Shown: positions 25,649 through 34,324, counted from the stretch's first letter. The stretch is 64,000 bases of DNA from JASJBU01 sp963790775 (GCA_963790775.1 CAWBPR010000008.1:372001-436000), one strand, 5' to 3'. Numbers and translations are program-made. Notes: a model not told the origin generated them from the letters alone.

Positions 25649-26329
25649 ATGAGTCTGAAAAAACCCGAAATGATACTTATCGATGTGGATGGCACTCTGG
25701 TGGATAGTGTGCCTGATCTTGCATATTGCGTGGATGAGATGATGAAGCAATTGGAACGTCCTCCCTACGGTGAGGACAGGGTGCGCAACTGGGTGGGCAA
25801 TGGGGTTGAGCGCCTGGTCAGGCGCGCCCTGATCGGCGAGTTGGATGGAGAGCCGGAAGACGCCGATTTCGAGAGGGCCTATCCAATATTTCTCGATCTC
25901 TATGCAGAGAACACCTCGAAACGTTCCGTGCTCTATCCTGGGGTTCGCGAAGGTGTTGATTACCTGAAGTCCGCAGGTTATCGATTGGGCTGTGTAACCA
26001 ATAAGGCCGCTCAGTTCACGCTGCCACTGTTAAAGGATCTGGGCGTCTTCGATGACTTCGAGATCGTCATCTCAGGCGACACGTTGCCGAAAAAGAAACC
26101 GGATCCGCTGCCTTTGCTGCATGCGGCTGAGCATTTTGGAGTCGAACCGGCCAAAGCGATGATGATCGGGGATTCACAAAGTGATGTGAAGGCGGCCCGA
26201 GCTGCTGGTTTTCAAATTATCTGCATGAGCTATGGATACAACCATGGTGAGGATATTCGCGATTACCATCCCGATGCAGTGCTCGATTCGATGATTGAGC
26301 TCCAGGGCCTGCTGCAAGCTGCCCCTTGA
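25649..26329 (+). CDS. gph: Phosphoglycolate phosphatase
   Basis: 226-aa HAD-family phosphatase that removes phosphate from 2-phosphoglycolate, the product of Rubisco oxygenation and of DNA repair. HAD motif I is LIDVDGTLVDS, motif II lies in VISGD, motif III is the Lys in KKKPDP and motif IV is MIGDSQSDV. A cap helix region follows motif I, as in Gph. The ATG is at 25649. It sits between rpe and the trp genes, matching the common rpe-gph-trp order. In an autotroph this enzyme would salvage phosphoglycolate (inference). Confidence 0.95.
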   Translation: MSLKKPEMILIDVDGTLVDSVPDLAYCVDEMMKQLERPPYGEDRVRNWVGNGVERLVRRALIGELDGEPEDADFERAYPIFLDLYAENTSKRSVLYPGVREGVDYLKSAGYRLGCVTNKAAQFTLPLLKDLGVFDDFEIVISGDTLPKKKPDPLPLLHAAEHFGVEPAKAMMIGDSQSDVKAARAAGFQIICMSYGYNHGEDIRDYHPDAVLDSMIELQGLLQAAP

Positions 26330-26334
26330 GCAGC

Positions 26335-26388
26335 AGTGGGTTTTTCGATTATTGTTAGCTGGACATGGAGCATAACTGAAAAACCACT
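26335..26388 (+). promoter_or_regulatory. Long hairpin ahead of the trpE leader
   Basis: Arms AGTGGGTTTTTC (26335-26346) and GAAAAACCACT (26378-26388) pair except for one bulged G, around a 31-nt loop. It starts just after gph and ends right before the candidate leader ATG. No T-run follows the right arm, so it is not a simple terminator. A role in trp control is possible but unproven. Confidence 0.4.
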
Positions 26389-26445
26389 ATGTACCTGCTT
26401 TCACACAACATGGCACTGAAAACCGGCACACGATGGCGTTGGTGA
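26389..26445 (+). CDS. trpL: Candidate Trp leader peptide (18 aa)
   Basis: A short open frame encodes MYLLSHNMALKTGTRWRW and then stops, 49 bp before the trpE start. Two of its last three codons are TGG, the layout expected of an attenuation leader peptide in which ribosomes stall when charged tRNA-Trp is scarce. An internal ATG at 26410 could also start an 11-residue version. Against it: no clear ribosome-binding site precedes either ATG, and no classic U-run terminator lies between the leader and trpE, so any control would have to differ from the E. coli scheme. Confidence 0.45.
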   Translation: MYLLSHNMALKTGTRWRW

Positions 26446-26494
26446 TATCAGCTGACCCCATTATTGTCGCAGAGTCTGTTGTGTGGAGAGGATC

Positions 26495-28000
26495 ATGACA
26501 CCCCAAGAATTCGACGCCCTGGTTGATCAGGGCTACAACCGCATCCCCATCGTTTGTGAGGTCCTGGCCGACCTCGATACGCCGTTGAGTGTCTACCTCA
26601 AGCTGGCAAACGCACCCTACAGTTACCTGTTCGAGTCTGTGCAAGGCGGCGAGAAATGGGGGCGATACTCCATCATAGGCCTGCCATGCACGACGTTGGT
26701 AAGAGTCGATGGCCATCGGGTGGAAGTTGAGACAGAAGGCCGGGTCATAGAGTCGATTGAGGCGGATGATCCGCTGGCCTGGATCGAGGCGTTCCAGCAG
26801 CGCTACAAGGCGGCCGAGTTCGAAGGATTGCCGCGCTTCAATGGCGGCCTGGTTGGATATTTCGGTTACGACATCGTGCGTTATATCGAGCCCCGGCTCG
26901 GCGAATGCCCGAACCCGGACCTGCTGGGCACCCCGGATATTCTATTGATGGTCTCCGATGAGTTGGTGGTGTTCGATAACCTCACCGGGCGCATGTTCGT
27001 GATTGTGCATGTGGACCCCAGCATGGGTGGCTCCCTGGCAACGGCAAAGGAGCGGATTCATGAGTTGGTTCGGGCCATGCAGGCGGGTGCTCCCAGAGAG
27101 TTGAGTGAAACCTCCCGGCAGGTGAATGAATCCGATTTCGTTTCCGGTTTCACTGAGGCGGGTTTCAAACAGGCGGTGGAGCGCGTCAAAGAATACATTC
27201 TGGAAGGCGATTGCATGCAGGTGGTGATTTCCCAGCGTCTGTCGATTCCATTCGAAGCGCCGCCGCTGGATCTCTACCGCGCCTTGCGGGGCCTGAATCC
27301 ATCACCTTACATGTACTGTCTTAATCTGGGTGATTTTCATGTGGTTGGATCATCGCCGGAGATACTCACCCGCCTCGAAGACGGGGTGGTGACCGTGCGC
27401 CCCATCGCCGGCACTCGTCGTCGCGGTTATACCGAAGAGGAAGACCGGGCCCTTGAAAAGGAACTGCTGGCCGATCCCAAGGAGCGGGCTGAACATCTGA
27501 TGCTGATCGATCTGGGCCGCAACGACACTGGTCGGGTGGCCAAGGTAGGGAGTGTGCAGTTGACGGATGAGTTCATCATCGAGCGCTACTCCCATGTGAT
27601 GCATATCGTCTCCAATGTGACCGGGGAGCTGAAGCAGGGGATGACCGCCATCGATGTGCTGCGCGCCACTTTTCCGGCTGGCACGGTGAGTGGCGCACCG
27701 AAGATCCGCGCGATGGAGATTATCGATGAGCTGGAGCCGGTGAAGCGAGGCGTCTACTCCGGTGCGGTGGGTTATCTCTCCTGGAACGGCAACATGGACA
27801 CCGCGATTGCCATTCGCACCGCGGTGATCAAAGACCAGATGCTGCACATTCAGGCTGGCGCCGGGGTGGTGGCGGACTCCATTCCGGAACTCGAATGGAA
27901 AGAAACCATGAATAAGGGGCGCGCGGTGTTCCGTGCTGTAGCCATGGCCGCAGCCGGTATTGGCCGCCATACCTGCGACGATAAAACGGAGGAGGCGTAA
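26495..28000 (+). CDS. trpE: Anthranilate synthase component I
   Basis: 501-aa chorismate-utilising enzyme making anthranilate, the first step of tryptophan synthesis, with TrpG as glutaminase. N-terminal blocks include SYLFESVQGGEKWGRYSIIG, near the Trp feedback site. C-terminal catalytic blocks include VISQRLS, GSSPEILTRLEDG, RPIAGTRRRG, LIDLGRNDTGRVA, TFPAGTVSGAPK and IQAGAGVVADS. The start is ATG 26495 with GGAGAGGA just upstream; a GTG 12 bp earlier lies inside the ribosome-binding site. The gene is followed at 2 bp by trpG. Confidence 0.97.
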   Translation: MTPQEFDALVDQGYNRIPIVCEVLADLDTPLSVYLKLANAPYSYLFESVQGGEKWGRYSIIGLPCTTLVRVDGHRVEVETEGRVIESIEADDPLAWIEAFQQRYKAAEFEGLPRFNGGLVGYFGYDIVRYIEPRLGECPNPDLLGTPDILLMVSDELVVFDNLTGRMFVIVHVDPSMGGSLATAKERIHELVRAMQAGAPRELSETSRQVNESDFVSGFTEAGFKQAVERVKEYILEGDCMQVVISQRLSIPFEAPPLDLYRALRGLNPSPYMYCLNLGDFHVVGSSPEILTRLEDGVVTVRPIAGTRRRGYTEEEDRALEKELLADPKERAEHLMLIDLGRNDTGRVAKVGSVQLTDEFIIERYSHVMHIVSNVTGELKQGMTAIDVLRATFPAGTVSGAPKIRAMEIIDELEPVKRGVYSGAVGYLSWNGNMDTAIAIRTAVIKDQMLHIQAGAGVVADSIPELEWKETMNKGRAVFRAVAMAAAGIGRHTCDDKTEEA

Positions 28001-28002
28001 GC

Positions 28003-28584
28003 ATGTTGTTGATGATCGATAATTACGACTCCTTTACCTATAACCTGGTGCAGTATCTGGGTGAGTTGGGCGTCGAGGTGCGTGTGTTTCGCAATGACGA
28101 GATTGGCATCGAGGAGATCGAGGGCCTGCAGCCGGAGCAGATCGTGGTTTCCCCCGGACCCTGTACGCCGGCCGAGGCGGGAATCTCGGTGGCTGCGATC
28201 AAACATTTTGCCGGACGTATCCCGATCCTCGGGGTGTGCCTGGGACATCAGTCCATCGGCCAGGCCTTCGGCGGGAAGATTGTGCATGCCCGGGAGGTGA
28301 TGCATGGCAAGACGTCCCCCATCCACCATGCCGATAGCGGTGTCTTTTCCGGTCTGGAGAATCCCTTTCGAGCAACCCGTTACCACTCGCTGGTGATCGA
28401 AAAGGCTAGCCTGCCCGATTGCCTGGAGATCACCGCCTGGACTCAACAGCCAGATGGCGAAATGGATGAAATCATGGGTGTAAGGCACAAGACTCTCGCA
28501 GCGCAGGGAGTGCAGTTTCATCCGGAATCGATACTGACCCAGTTTGGCCATGCCATGTTGAAGAATTTTATCACGGGAAAATAA
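28003..28584 (+). CDS. trpG: Anthranilate synthase component II (glutaminase)
   Basis: 193-aa class I glutamine amidotransferase that supplies ammonia to TrpE. The N-terminus MLLMIDNYDSFTYNLVQYL is typical. The oxyanion segment is SPGPCTP, the nucleophile elbow is GVCLGHQSIG (Cys about 79), and the His/Glu pair is in VQFHPES. Only 2 bp separate it from the trpE stop, so the pair is translated together. Such subunits often also serve PabB (4-aminobenzoate). A 115-bp gap follows before trpD. Confidence 0.95.
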   Translation: MLLMIDNYDSFTYNLVQYLGELGVEVRVFRNDEIGIEEIEGLQPEQIVVSPGPCTPAEAGISVAAIKHFAGRIPILGVCLGHQSIGQAFGGKIVHAREVMHGKTSPIHHADSGVFSGLENPFRATRYHSLVIEKASLPDCLEITAWTQQPDGEMDEIMGVRHKTLAAQGVQFHPESILTQFGHAMLKNFITGK

Positions 28585-28699
28585 CAGCTCGTGCAGGATG
28601 CTGCTCAGGATAAAATATCTGAGGCGGGAGAGAGGGGCGCCGGATCATAGCTCCGTGTAACAAGATGTGATATTTGGAAAACAGGAGAAACAAAGACCG

Positions 28700-29722
28700 A
28701 TGCAAATGCAACAGGCGATTAACCAGGTGTTGGCTCATCATGATCTCAGTTCCAATGAGATGACCGCGGTCATGCGCACCATCATGACCGGCGGCGCCAC
28801 TGCGGCGCAGATCGGTGGTTTTCTCATCGGCTTGCGCATGAAGGGTGAGACCGTGACGGAAATCGCTGCTGCAGCCTCAGTGATGCGGGAGTTGGCTTCC
28901 GGTGTTGCTATTGGCGATCTGCCGAACACGGTAGACATCGTGGGCACCGGGGGTGACTCTTCCGCTACTTTCAATGTCTCCACCGCCAGCATGTTCGTGG
29001 CGGCTGCGGCTGGCTGCCATGTCGCCAAGCACGGCAATCGTTCGGTCTCCAGCAAGTCCGGCAGCGCCGATGTACTGGAAGCGGCGGGAATCCGCCTGGA
29101 TCTGACTCCTCAACAGGTGGAGCAATGCGTGCGTGATGTGGGCGTCGGTTTCATGTTTGCTCCGGGCCACCACAGCGCCATGAAACACGCGATTGGCCCA
29201 CGCAAAGAGATGGGCGTGCGCACCATCTTCAATGTTCTGGGGCCCTTAACCAATCCGGCCGGGGTGCCTAACCAGTTGCTGGGCGTCTTTAGCGAAGATC
29301 TACTGGAGCCAATGGCCGAAGTATTACAGCGGCTTGGCAGCCGCCATGTCATGGTAGTACATTCCCGGGATGGCCTGGATGAGATCAGTTGTGGCGCAGC
29401 CACCGACGTGGCGGAGCTCAAAGATGGTCAGATCCGCTGTTACTCGGTGCGGCCAGAGGATTTCGGCATCCGGCGCGCTCCCATTGGCGCCATCAAAGTG
29501 GAGGATGCGGCGGGGAGTCTGGCGGTCATCCGGGGGGTGCTTGAGGATCAATCGGGCCCTGCCAGGGATATCGTTTTGCTGAATGCCGGGGCAGCAATCT
29601 ATACCGCTGGACTGGCCGCCAATCTGCAGGCTGGCCTGGTCAAAGCCGAGCGGGCCATTTCCAGCGGTGAGGCACGTAACCGATTGGATCGCCTGGTGAT
29701 TCTCACTCAGAGCTTCGATTGA
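28700..29722 (+). CDS. trpD: Anthranilate phosphoribosyltransferase
   Basis: 340-aa enzyme transferring phosphoribose from PRPP to anthranilate. Motifs: GGATAAQIGGFLIGLRMKGE, the PRPP loop DIVGTGGDSSATFNVST, KHGNRSVSSKSGSADVLEA, and FAPGHHSAMKH with ARTIFN-like VRTIFNVLGPLTNPAG. A C-terminal DEIS segment is also present. The start is placed at ATG 28700, because AGGAG lies about 12 nt upstream and homologues start near here. A second ATG two codons later is possible. Confidence 0.95.
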   Translation: MQMQQAINQVLAHHDLSSNEMTAVMRTIMTGGATAAQIGGFLIGLRMKGETVTEIAAAASVMRELASGVAIGDLPNTVDIVGTGGDSSATFNVSTASMFVAAAAGCHVAKHGNRSVSSKSGSADVLEAAGIRLDLTPQQVEQCVRDVGVGFMFAPGHHSAMKHAIGPRKEMGVRTIFNVLGPLTNPAGVPNQLLGVFSEDLLEPMAEVLQRLGSRHVMVVHSRDGLDEISCGAATDVAELKDGQIRCYSVRPEDFGIRRAPIGAIKVEDAAGSLAVIRGVLEDQSGPARDIVLLNAGAAIYTAGLAANLQAGLVKAERAISSGEARNRLDRLVILTQSFD

Positions 29723-29921
29723 GTGGGGCTGATGCAAGGATAAATGGCGTGATGATCGAGAGTGGTAAACTGGCCGGCGTTCGAGCGCATGCCCTGAAAA
29801 ACTGTATTCAGTGGACAGCGAATATCGGTGCCTTGCTCAACGGTAAGGCTTTATACCTGGCCCAGTAGCTCACTGGCCAGGACCATGGCGCATCTCTCAG
29901 CTAATCAAGGCAAAGAACAAT

Positions 29922-30722
29922 ATGAGTGATACCCCCGATATTCTGAAAAAGATTGTGCGGCGCAAATGGGAGGAGATTACCGAGCGCAGCAGGAAGAGAT
30001 CTCTGCAACAGTTACAGGATAGCCTGCACGCCATTGATGGAACAAGGGGGTTTGCGGATGCAATTGCGGCAAAAATCGCCGCAGGGCAGTCTGGGGTGAT
30101 TGCGGAAATAAAAAAAGCATCGCCGAGCAAAGGGGTGTTGCGGGAAGATTTCCGCCCCGCGGAAATTGCCCGAAGCTATGCGCAGGGTGGTGCGGCCTGC
30201 CTGTCGATTTTAACGGATGTGGATTTCTTCCAGGGAGCTGATCTTTATCTGCAACAGGCGCGTGCGGCCTGCAGTCTCCCGGTGATTCGTAAGGATTTTA
30301 TCATCGATCCCTATCAGGTCTATGAGGCACGCTCGATTGGTGCGGATTGCATACTGTTGATTGTTGCCTGTCTGGATGATGGGGCGCTGCGAGCGCTGAA
30401 TGATCTGGCGCACCAGCTAAGCATGGATGTGTTGATTGAAGTGCATGATGAAGCCGAGTTGGAACGGGCGTTGAAGGTCAGCAACCGCCTGATAGGCATC
30501 AACAATCGTAATCTGAGAACTTTTGAGGTGAGTCTTGACACCACCCTGAGGATGCTTGACCGAGTCCCCGGCGATCGTATCCTGGTGACCGAGAGTGGCA
30601 TCCTGAGCCGGGGCGATGTGGCGCTGATGCGCCAACATGATGTCAACGCCTTTCTGGTCGGCGAGGCTTTCATGCGCGCCGACAGGCCGGGAGATAAGTT
30701 GCTGGAATTGTTTACGGAGTGA
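29922..30722 (+). CDS. trpC: Indole-3-glycerol phosphate synthase
   Basis: 266-aa TIM-barrel enzyme closing the indole ring in tryptophan synthesis. Conserved blocks: ILKKIVRRKWEEI at the N-terminus, VIAEIKKASPSKGVLREDF (catalytic Lys), LSILTDVDFFQG, VIRKDFIIDPYQVYEARSIGAD, LIEVHDEAEL, IGINNRNLRTFEV, VTESGI and FLVGEAFMRA. The gap of 199 bp from trpD is longer than inside the rest of the operon and holds no recognised signal. It is followed by a small lipoprotein gene at 13 bp. Confidence 0.96.
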   Translation: MSDTPDILKKIVRRKWEEITERSRKRSLQQLQDSLHAIDGTRGFADAIAAKIAAGQSGVIAEIKKASPSKGVLREDFRPAEIARSYAQGGAACLSILTDVDFFQGADLYLQQARAACSLPVIRKDFIIDPYQVYEARSIGADCILLIVACLDDGALRALNDLAHQLSMDVLIEVHDEAELERALKVSNRLIGINNRNLRTFEVSLDTTLRMLDRVPGDRILVTESGILSRGDVALMRQHDVNAFLVGEAFMRADRPGDKLLELFTE

Positions 30723-30735
30723 ACTGGAGGAGAGT

Positions 30736-30909
30736 ATGAGCAGAGTATTCCAAACTCTGGCCATGATGCTGCTGGGTGGATGGATTCTGGTGGGTTGTAC
30801 GCCATCCGTTGGCAGTGATGCCTGGTGTGAGATGATGAAGGAGAAACCCAAGGGGGAGTGGAGCGCCAATCAGGCCACGGATTTTGCCAGACACTGCGTA
30901 CTGAAATAG
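30736..30909 (+). CDS. Small DUF3012-type lipoprotein
   Basis: 57-aa predicted lipoprotein. The N-terminal hydrophobic segment ends in LVGC (Cys21), a lipobox-like site. The mature part WCEMMKEKPKGEWSANQATDF matches the compact DUF3012 pattern with two further Cys (Cys30 and Cys54). Function unknown. The ATG at 30736 has GGAGGAG 5 nt upstream and lies 13 bp after trpC, so it is probably transcribed with it. Too small to be sure from sequence alone, but signal, lipobox and ribosome site agree. Confidence 0.72.
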   Translation: MSRVFQTLAMMLLGGWILVGCTPSVGSDAWCEMMKEKPKGEWSANQATDFARHCVLK

Positions 30910-30925
30910 GCGGTGTGATTTACCA

Positions 30926-30967
30926 GGTTCTGAGTTGGCTCGCGTGAGGCTCGAAGTTCTCAGAACC
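30926..30967. terminator. Inverted repeat between convergent trpC-lipoprotein and crp
   Basis: Perfect 9-bp arms GGTTCTGAG (30926-30934) and CTCAGAACC (30959-30967) enclose 24 nt. The repeat lies between two convergent genes and could terminate both, but neither side has a T-run, so it may be a non-canonical terminator or mRNA stabiliser. Confidence 0.35.
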
Positions 30968-31037
30968 CGATAATAGAATTGCCGGATCAACCTTGCAGCG
31001 GGTTAGTCTGCATGACCGCTGAGCTGGTGATGTTGGA

Positions 31038-31691
31038 TCAGCGGGTGCCGAACACCACGATTGTCTTGCCGCTTACGCTTATCAGGCCCTGTTCTTCCAG
31101 GTTCTTCAGGACCCGCCCTGCCATCTCCCGGGAGCAGCCAACGATGCGGCCGATCTCCTGCCGGGTGATGCGGATCTGCATACCGTCAGGATGGGTCATG
31201 GCATCCGGTTCTTTGCAGAGTTCGAGCAGAGTTCGTGCGATGCGCCCGGTAACATCGAAAAAGGCGAGATGTCCAACCTTGGTGCTGGTCTGGAGCAGGC
31301 GCTGGGAGAGTTGGGCGCCCATTGCATAGAGGATATCTTTAGTGTATTCCTTCAGGTCGTGATTGAATAACTGCTCCAGGCGCTGGTAACTGATTTCGGC
31401 AATCTGGCAGGGAGCGCGGGTGCGTACCATGACGCTGCGTTTGGGTTCGGGTACAAAAAGTCCCATCTCGCCGATGAACTCCCCTTTGTTCAGGTAGGTG
31501 AGTATGATCTCCTTGCCGTCGTCGTCCTCGATATAGACAGCGACTGAGCCTTCAGTCAGGTAGTAGAGAATATCAGCCGGATCGCCGATGTGGATGATTT
31601 CGGTGTTCTTCGGGTATCTGCGACGGTGACAAAACGAGAGGAATCGTTGAAGATACTCGGGTTCCTGCGGTGGCGGTTTAATGATCGTCAT
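31038..31691 (-). CDS. crp: cAMP receptor protein (CRP/Vfr type)
   Basis: 217-aa global regulator. Cyclic-nucleotide fold with EGSVAVYIEDDDGKEIILTYLNKGEFIGE and the phosphate cassette segment GEMGLF...KRSVMV, then the long dimer helix with QLSQRLLQTSTKVGHLAF. A helix-turn-helix (ITRQEIGRIVGCSREMAGRVLK) matches the Vfr/CRP recognition helix closely, and the C-terminus VFGTR is also that of Vfr. The start at ATG 31691 fits Vfr length (214 aa). The crp-osmC divergent arrangement next to trp genes is also seen in pseudomonads. A CRP-like palindrome lies in the shared upstream region. Confidence 0.93.
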   Translation of the reverse strand: MTIIKPPPQEPEYLQRFLSFCHRRRYPKNTEIIHIGDPADILYYLTEGSVAVYIEDDDGKEIILTYLNKGEFIGEMGLFVPEPKRSVMVRTRAPCQIAEISYQRLEQLFNHDLKEYTKDILYAMGAQLSQRLLQTSTKVGHLAFFDVTGRIARTLLELCKEPDAMTHPDGMQIRITRQEIGRIVGCSREMAGRVLKNLEEQGLISVSGKTIVVFGTR

Positions 31692-31849
31692 GATCCTGCT
31701 ACTCAAATATTGGGTATATTCCTGAATTCAATTTATTAGATGTCTCAAGCAAGTTTAGCAAGCAAAACGAACTTGTCGAATCGGTCAAATAAATAAGTGA
31801 ATCAAAGTATCATAGCGAAGCTTATAAAAATACAACAAGACTCGCATCG

Positions 31850-31865
31850 AGTGAATAAATTCGCA
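31850..31865. promoter_or_regulatory. Candidate CRP-binding site
   Basis: AGTGA-ATAAAT-TCGCA matches the consensus TGTGA-N6-TCACA with one mismatch in each half. It lies about 35 bp before the osmC-like start and 160 bp upstream of crp, a place where autoregulation or control of osmC would be plausible. Confidence 0.35.
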
Positions 31866-31900
31866 TTTCATATTGATGCCGGTAATCTTTGGGAGTTTGC

Positions 31901-32317
31901 ATGAAAGCGCGAATCAAATGGGTGGAAGAGGCAACCATGCTGGGTGAGGCTGGCAGTGGTCACGCGGTGGTGATGGATGGCCCCCCCGAGCATGGTGGGC
32001 GAAATCTAGGGGTGAGGCCAATGGAGATGCTGCTGTTAGGGATGGGGGGGTGTACTGAATTTGATGTGCTGCATATCCTTAAGCGCGCCCGCCAGCAGGT
32101 GACGGGTTGTGTCGTTGAACTGGAGGCGGATCGAGCTGAATCAGATCCGAAGGTTTTTACCCGGATTCATGCCCATTTCATCATCACTGGAAAAGGACTG
32201 AGCGAAAAGCATGTCGCTCGGGCAGTTTCACTGAGCGCTGAAAAATACTGTTCCGCGTCGCTCATGCTGGGCAAGACTGCGGAGATAAGCCACGATTATG
32301 AGATCCGGAATGACTGA
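31901..32317 (+). CDS. OsmC/Ohr-family protein
   Basis: 138-aa OsmC-like protein. The family reduces organic hydroperoxides with two cysteines. Here one conserved Cys is in MGGCTEFDVLHIL and the second in EKYCSASLML, so both catalytic cysteines are present. The ATG at 31901 follows GGGAG; an in-frame start 12 bp earlier is possible. It is divergent from crp and overlaps the next gene by 8 bp. The same neighbour is found beside vfr in pseudomonads, so the pairing is old and probably functional. Confidence 0.87.
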   Translation: MKARIKWVEEATMLGEAGSGHAVVMDGPPEHGGRNLGVRPMEMLLLGMGGCTEFDVLHILKRARQQVTGCVVELEADRAESDPKVFTRIHAHFIITGKGLSEKHVARAVSLSAEKYCSASLMLGKTAEISHDYEIRND

Positions 32318-33911
32318 AGCTGCAACCTTTGATGAACTGATCTGTGACTTTTACAAGGTCTGGTTTCGCTACCATCCGGTGGCTGCGATCTTTGCCGGGG
32401 TGTCCGGATATGAAGGTCTGCTGGAGGCTGATGGTGATGATGATGTCGGTGCTCTGGCCTCCTGGTTGAGTAGTCTGCTGGTGGGTCTGGAAGAGCTTGA
32501 TTTCGCTGCTTTGGATCCTGATCGCCAGCTTGATATGCAGCTTTTGTTTGGCGCCGCGATGGTTGAGCACCGTACTCTCCTGGAGTGTGACTGGCGGCAC
32601 CGGGATCCCGCTAAATACCTTCCATTGCGCGCCTTGCAGGAACTGGTAGTACGCCAGCCGGACAGCTTCTGTGAAGCCATGCAGGGATTGCTGGAGCGGA
32701 CCGGAAACTATCTGCGGGACGCCCGCGGACAGCTCTCGGAACTGCCCGAGCTGGTCTCCACGCTATGGCTGGCGGAAGCCCTGGAGGCTGCGGAGGCAGG
32801 GGTGCCATGGCTACGCCGTCTGGGACGCGAACTGCCGCAAAACAATGAGTGCTGTACCGATCAGGGCCGCTTGCAGAGCCTGAGCAGTGAAGCTGCAGCG
32901 GCGATCGGGGATTTTCGGGATTACCTGATAAATGAGGTTGCGCCGGTGGCGGCTGGTTCGTCGGATTGTGGCCCCGAACTGGCAAGTCGTTTGATAAAAC
33001 ACCGACATCATCTGGATCTGACCGGGGAGGATGCGCTGTATATGGCGCGTATGGTGCAGGCGCAGGTTCAGCAGCAGGTTGAAGAACTGGGGCTGGATGT
33101 TGAACGTATCGTCAAACATGGGTCGGAAGAGACTCTTCTCTCGGGAGAGGCGCGCTTGCAGGCCTATCGCGATGAGGCGGAGCGGCTGAGACGTTTTGTG
33201 CAGCAGGAGGAGTTGTTATATCCGCCTGAGCAGGAGCTTGAGTTCAGGATTACCTGTCACTGCTTCACGAAATGTGAATGTGGCAGTTATCTGCGCAGTA
33301 AGTCCGGTGGTGTTTTCCTGATTCCAGACGAACAGCAGATTGGTGGTAGCGAAAGTCTGGCGGCGATTCGCTTGCGATCCCTCTACGGAGGCTGGGCCGG
33401 CCGGCACTATCTGGCATGGGCTGGCGGGGTCGAGGCCCACAGCCTGGTCAGACAGATCAATCCGTCTGCGGCGTTCAAACGGGGTTGGGCCCATTACATG
33501 AGCCACCTGCTCGAGGACCGGGGGTATTTTGGCAGTGCGGATATGGTGCAGTTGTCGCAGCGCCGCCTGGCCCTTGCAGAGCAGGCAGTAGTGGATCTGG
33601 AGTATCACATGGGTGTGATCAGCAGCATGCAGGCGCTTGAGCGTCTGAAAGTCCTGTCAGACATACCCGGCTGGGCGGAGTCGAGTTTGACCGCTCTCTC
33701 CCATCGGCCCACCGATGCCTTTATGGCGTTGATCGGCGCAACAATGATGGATACCAGTCGGCGCATTGTCTTACAGGAACGGCCGGAACTCAGCCTGCAG
33801 GCATTTCATTCTGAGCTGCTGGCGCACGGCGCTGTAGCCCTGTCGTTAGTTGTGAAGCGGGTTTATGGAGATGATATCTGGCGGCAGGTGACAGACGAGG
33901 TGTTGACGTGA
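32310..33911 (+). CDS. DUF885-like protein lacking the metallopeptidase motif
   Basis: 533-aa, mostly helical protein resembling DUF885 (M32-carboxypeptidase-like) proteins. The recognisable blocks are FYKVWFRYHPVAAIFAGVSGY at the N-terminus, YLP-rich repeats in the middle, and FKRGWAHYMSHLLEDRGYF, which corresponds to the family's GWA-Y-E block. Where DUF885 enzymes have a His-Glu-x-x-Pro-Gly-His-His zinc site, this protein reads YGGWAGRHYLAWAGG, so the metal ligands are largely missing. It may be a non-catalytic relative. ATG 32310 overlaps the osmC-like stop. The VOC gene overlaps its end by 4 bp, making a three-gene operon. Confidence 0.65.
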   Translation: MTEAATFDELICDFYKVWFRYHPVAAIFAGVSGYEGLLEADGDDDVGALASWLSSLLVGLEELDFAALDPDRQLDMQLLFGAAMVEHRTLLECDWRHRDPAKYLPLRALQELVVRQPDSFCEAMQGLLERTGNYLRDARGQLSELPELVSTLWLAEALEAAEAGVPWLRRLGRELPQNNECCTDQGRLQSLSSEAAAAIGDFRDYLINEVAPVAAGSSDCGPELASRLIKHRHHLDLTGEDALYMARMVQAQVQQQVEELGLDVERIVKHGSEETLLSGEARLQAYRDEAERLRRFVQQEELLYPPEQELEFRITCHCFTKCECGSYLRSKSGGVFLIPDEQQIGGSESLAAIRLRSLYGGWAGRHYLAWAGGVEAHSLVRQINPSAAFKRGWAHYMSHLLEDRGYFGSADMVQLSQRRLALAEQAVVDLEYHMGVISSMQALERLKVLSDIPGWAESSLTALSHRPTDAFMALIGATMMDTSRRIVLQERPELSLQAFHSELLAHGAVALSLVVKRVYGDDIWRQVTDEVLT

Positions 33912-34324
33912 CAAGGCCGGCCGCCACCCTCGGGATGCGCCATGTCGCGCTGTATGTCAGGGAGTTGCAGGCCTGCGAGCATTTTTATGTAGAGTTACTG
34001 GGGATGCAGGTGGAATGGCGGCCCGATGCAGAAAATCTCTACCTCAGTTCCGGCCCCGATAATCTGGCCCTGCACCAGGCGACGGTCACCGGGCGTGATG
34101 AGCTGGGCCAGCGTCTCGACCACATCGGGTTCTTTCTCAAGACGGCGCAGGAAGTGGATGAGTGGTTCGATTATTTACAGGAGCAGGGGGTGCGTATCCG
34201 CACTGCCCCCCGGACCCACCGGGATGGCGCGCGCAGTTTCTACTGCTATGATCCGGATGGCACGGTGGTGCAGATCATCTTCCACCCGCCGGTTGCTGAA
34301 TGGGAAGCGGGGCGCAGGCCCTAA
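33908..34324 (+). CDS. VOC (glyoxalase/bleomycin resistance) family protein
   Basis: 138-aa single VOC module. It has the beta-alpha-beta-beta-beta halves: MRHVALYVRELQACEHFYVELLGM, then LDHIGFFLKTAQEVDEWFDYLQEQG and FYCYDPDGTVVQIIFHP. Likely metal ligands are His12 (MRHVAL), the His in LDHIGF and a C-terminal Glu/His region, so dioxygenase, glyoxalase or binding roles are all possible. The substrate is not predictable. The GTG start at 33908 overlaps the preceding stop (GTGA), indicating translational coupling with the DUF885-like gene. Confidence 0.82.
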   Translation: MTRPAATLGMRHVALYVRELQACEHFYVELLGMQVEWRPDAENLYLSSGPDNLALHQATVTGRDELGQRLDHIGFFLKTAQEVDEWFDYLQEQGVRIRTAPRTHRDGARSFYCYDPDGTVVQIIFHPPVAEWEAGRRP

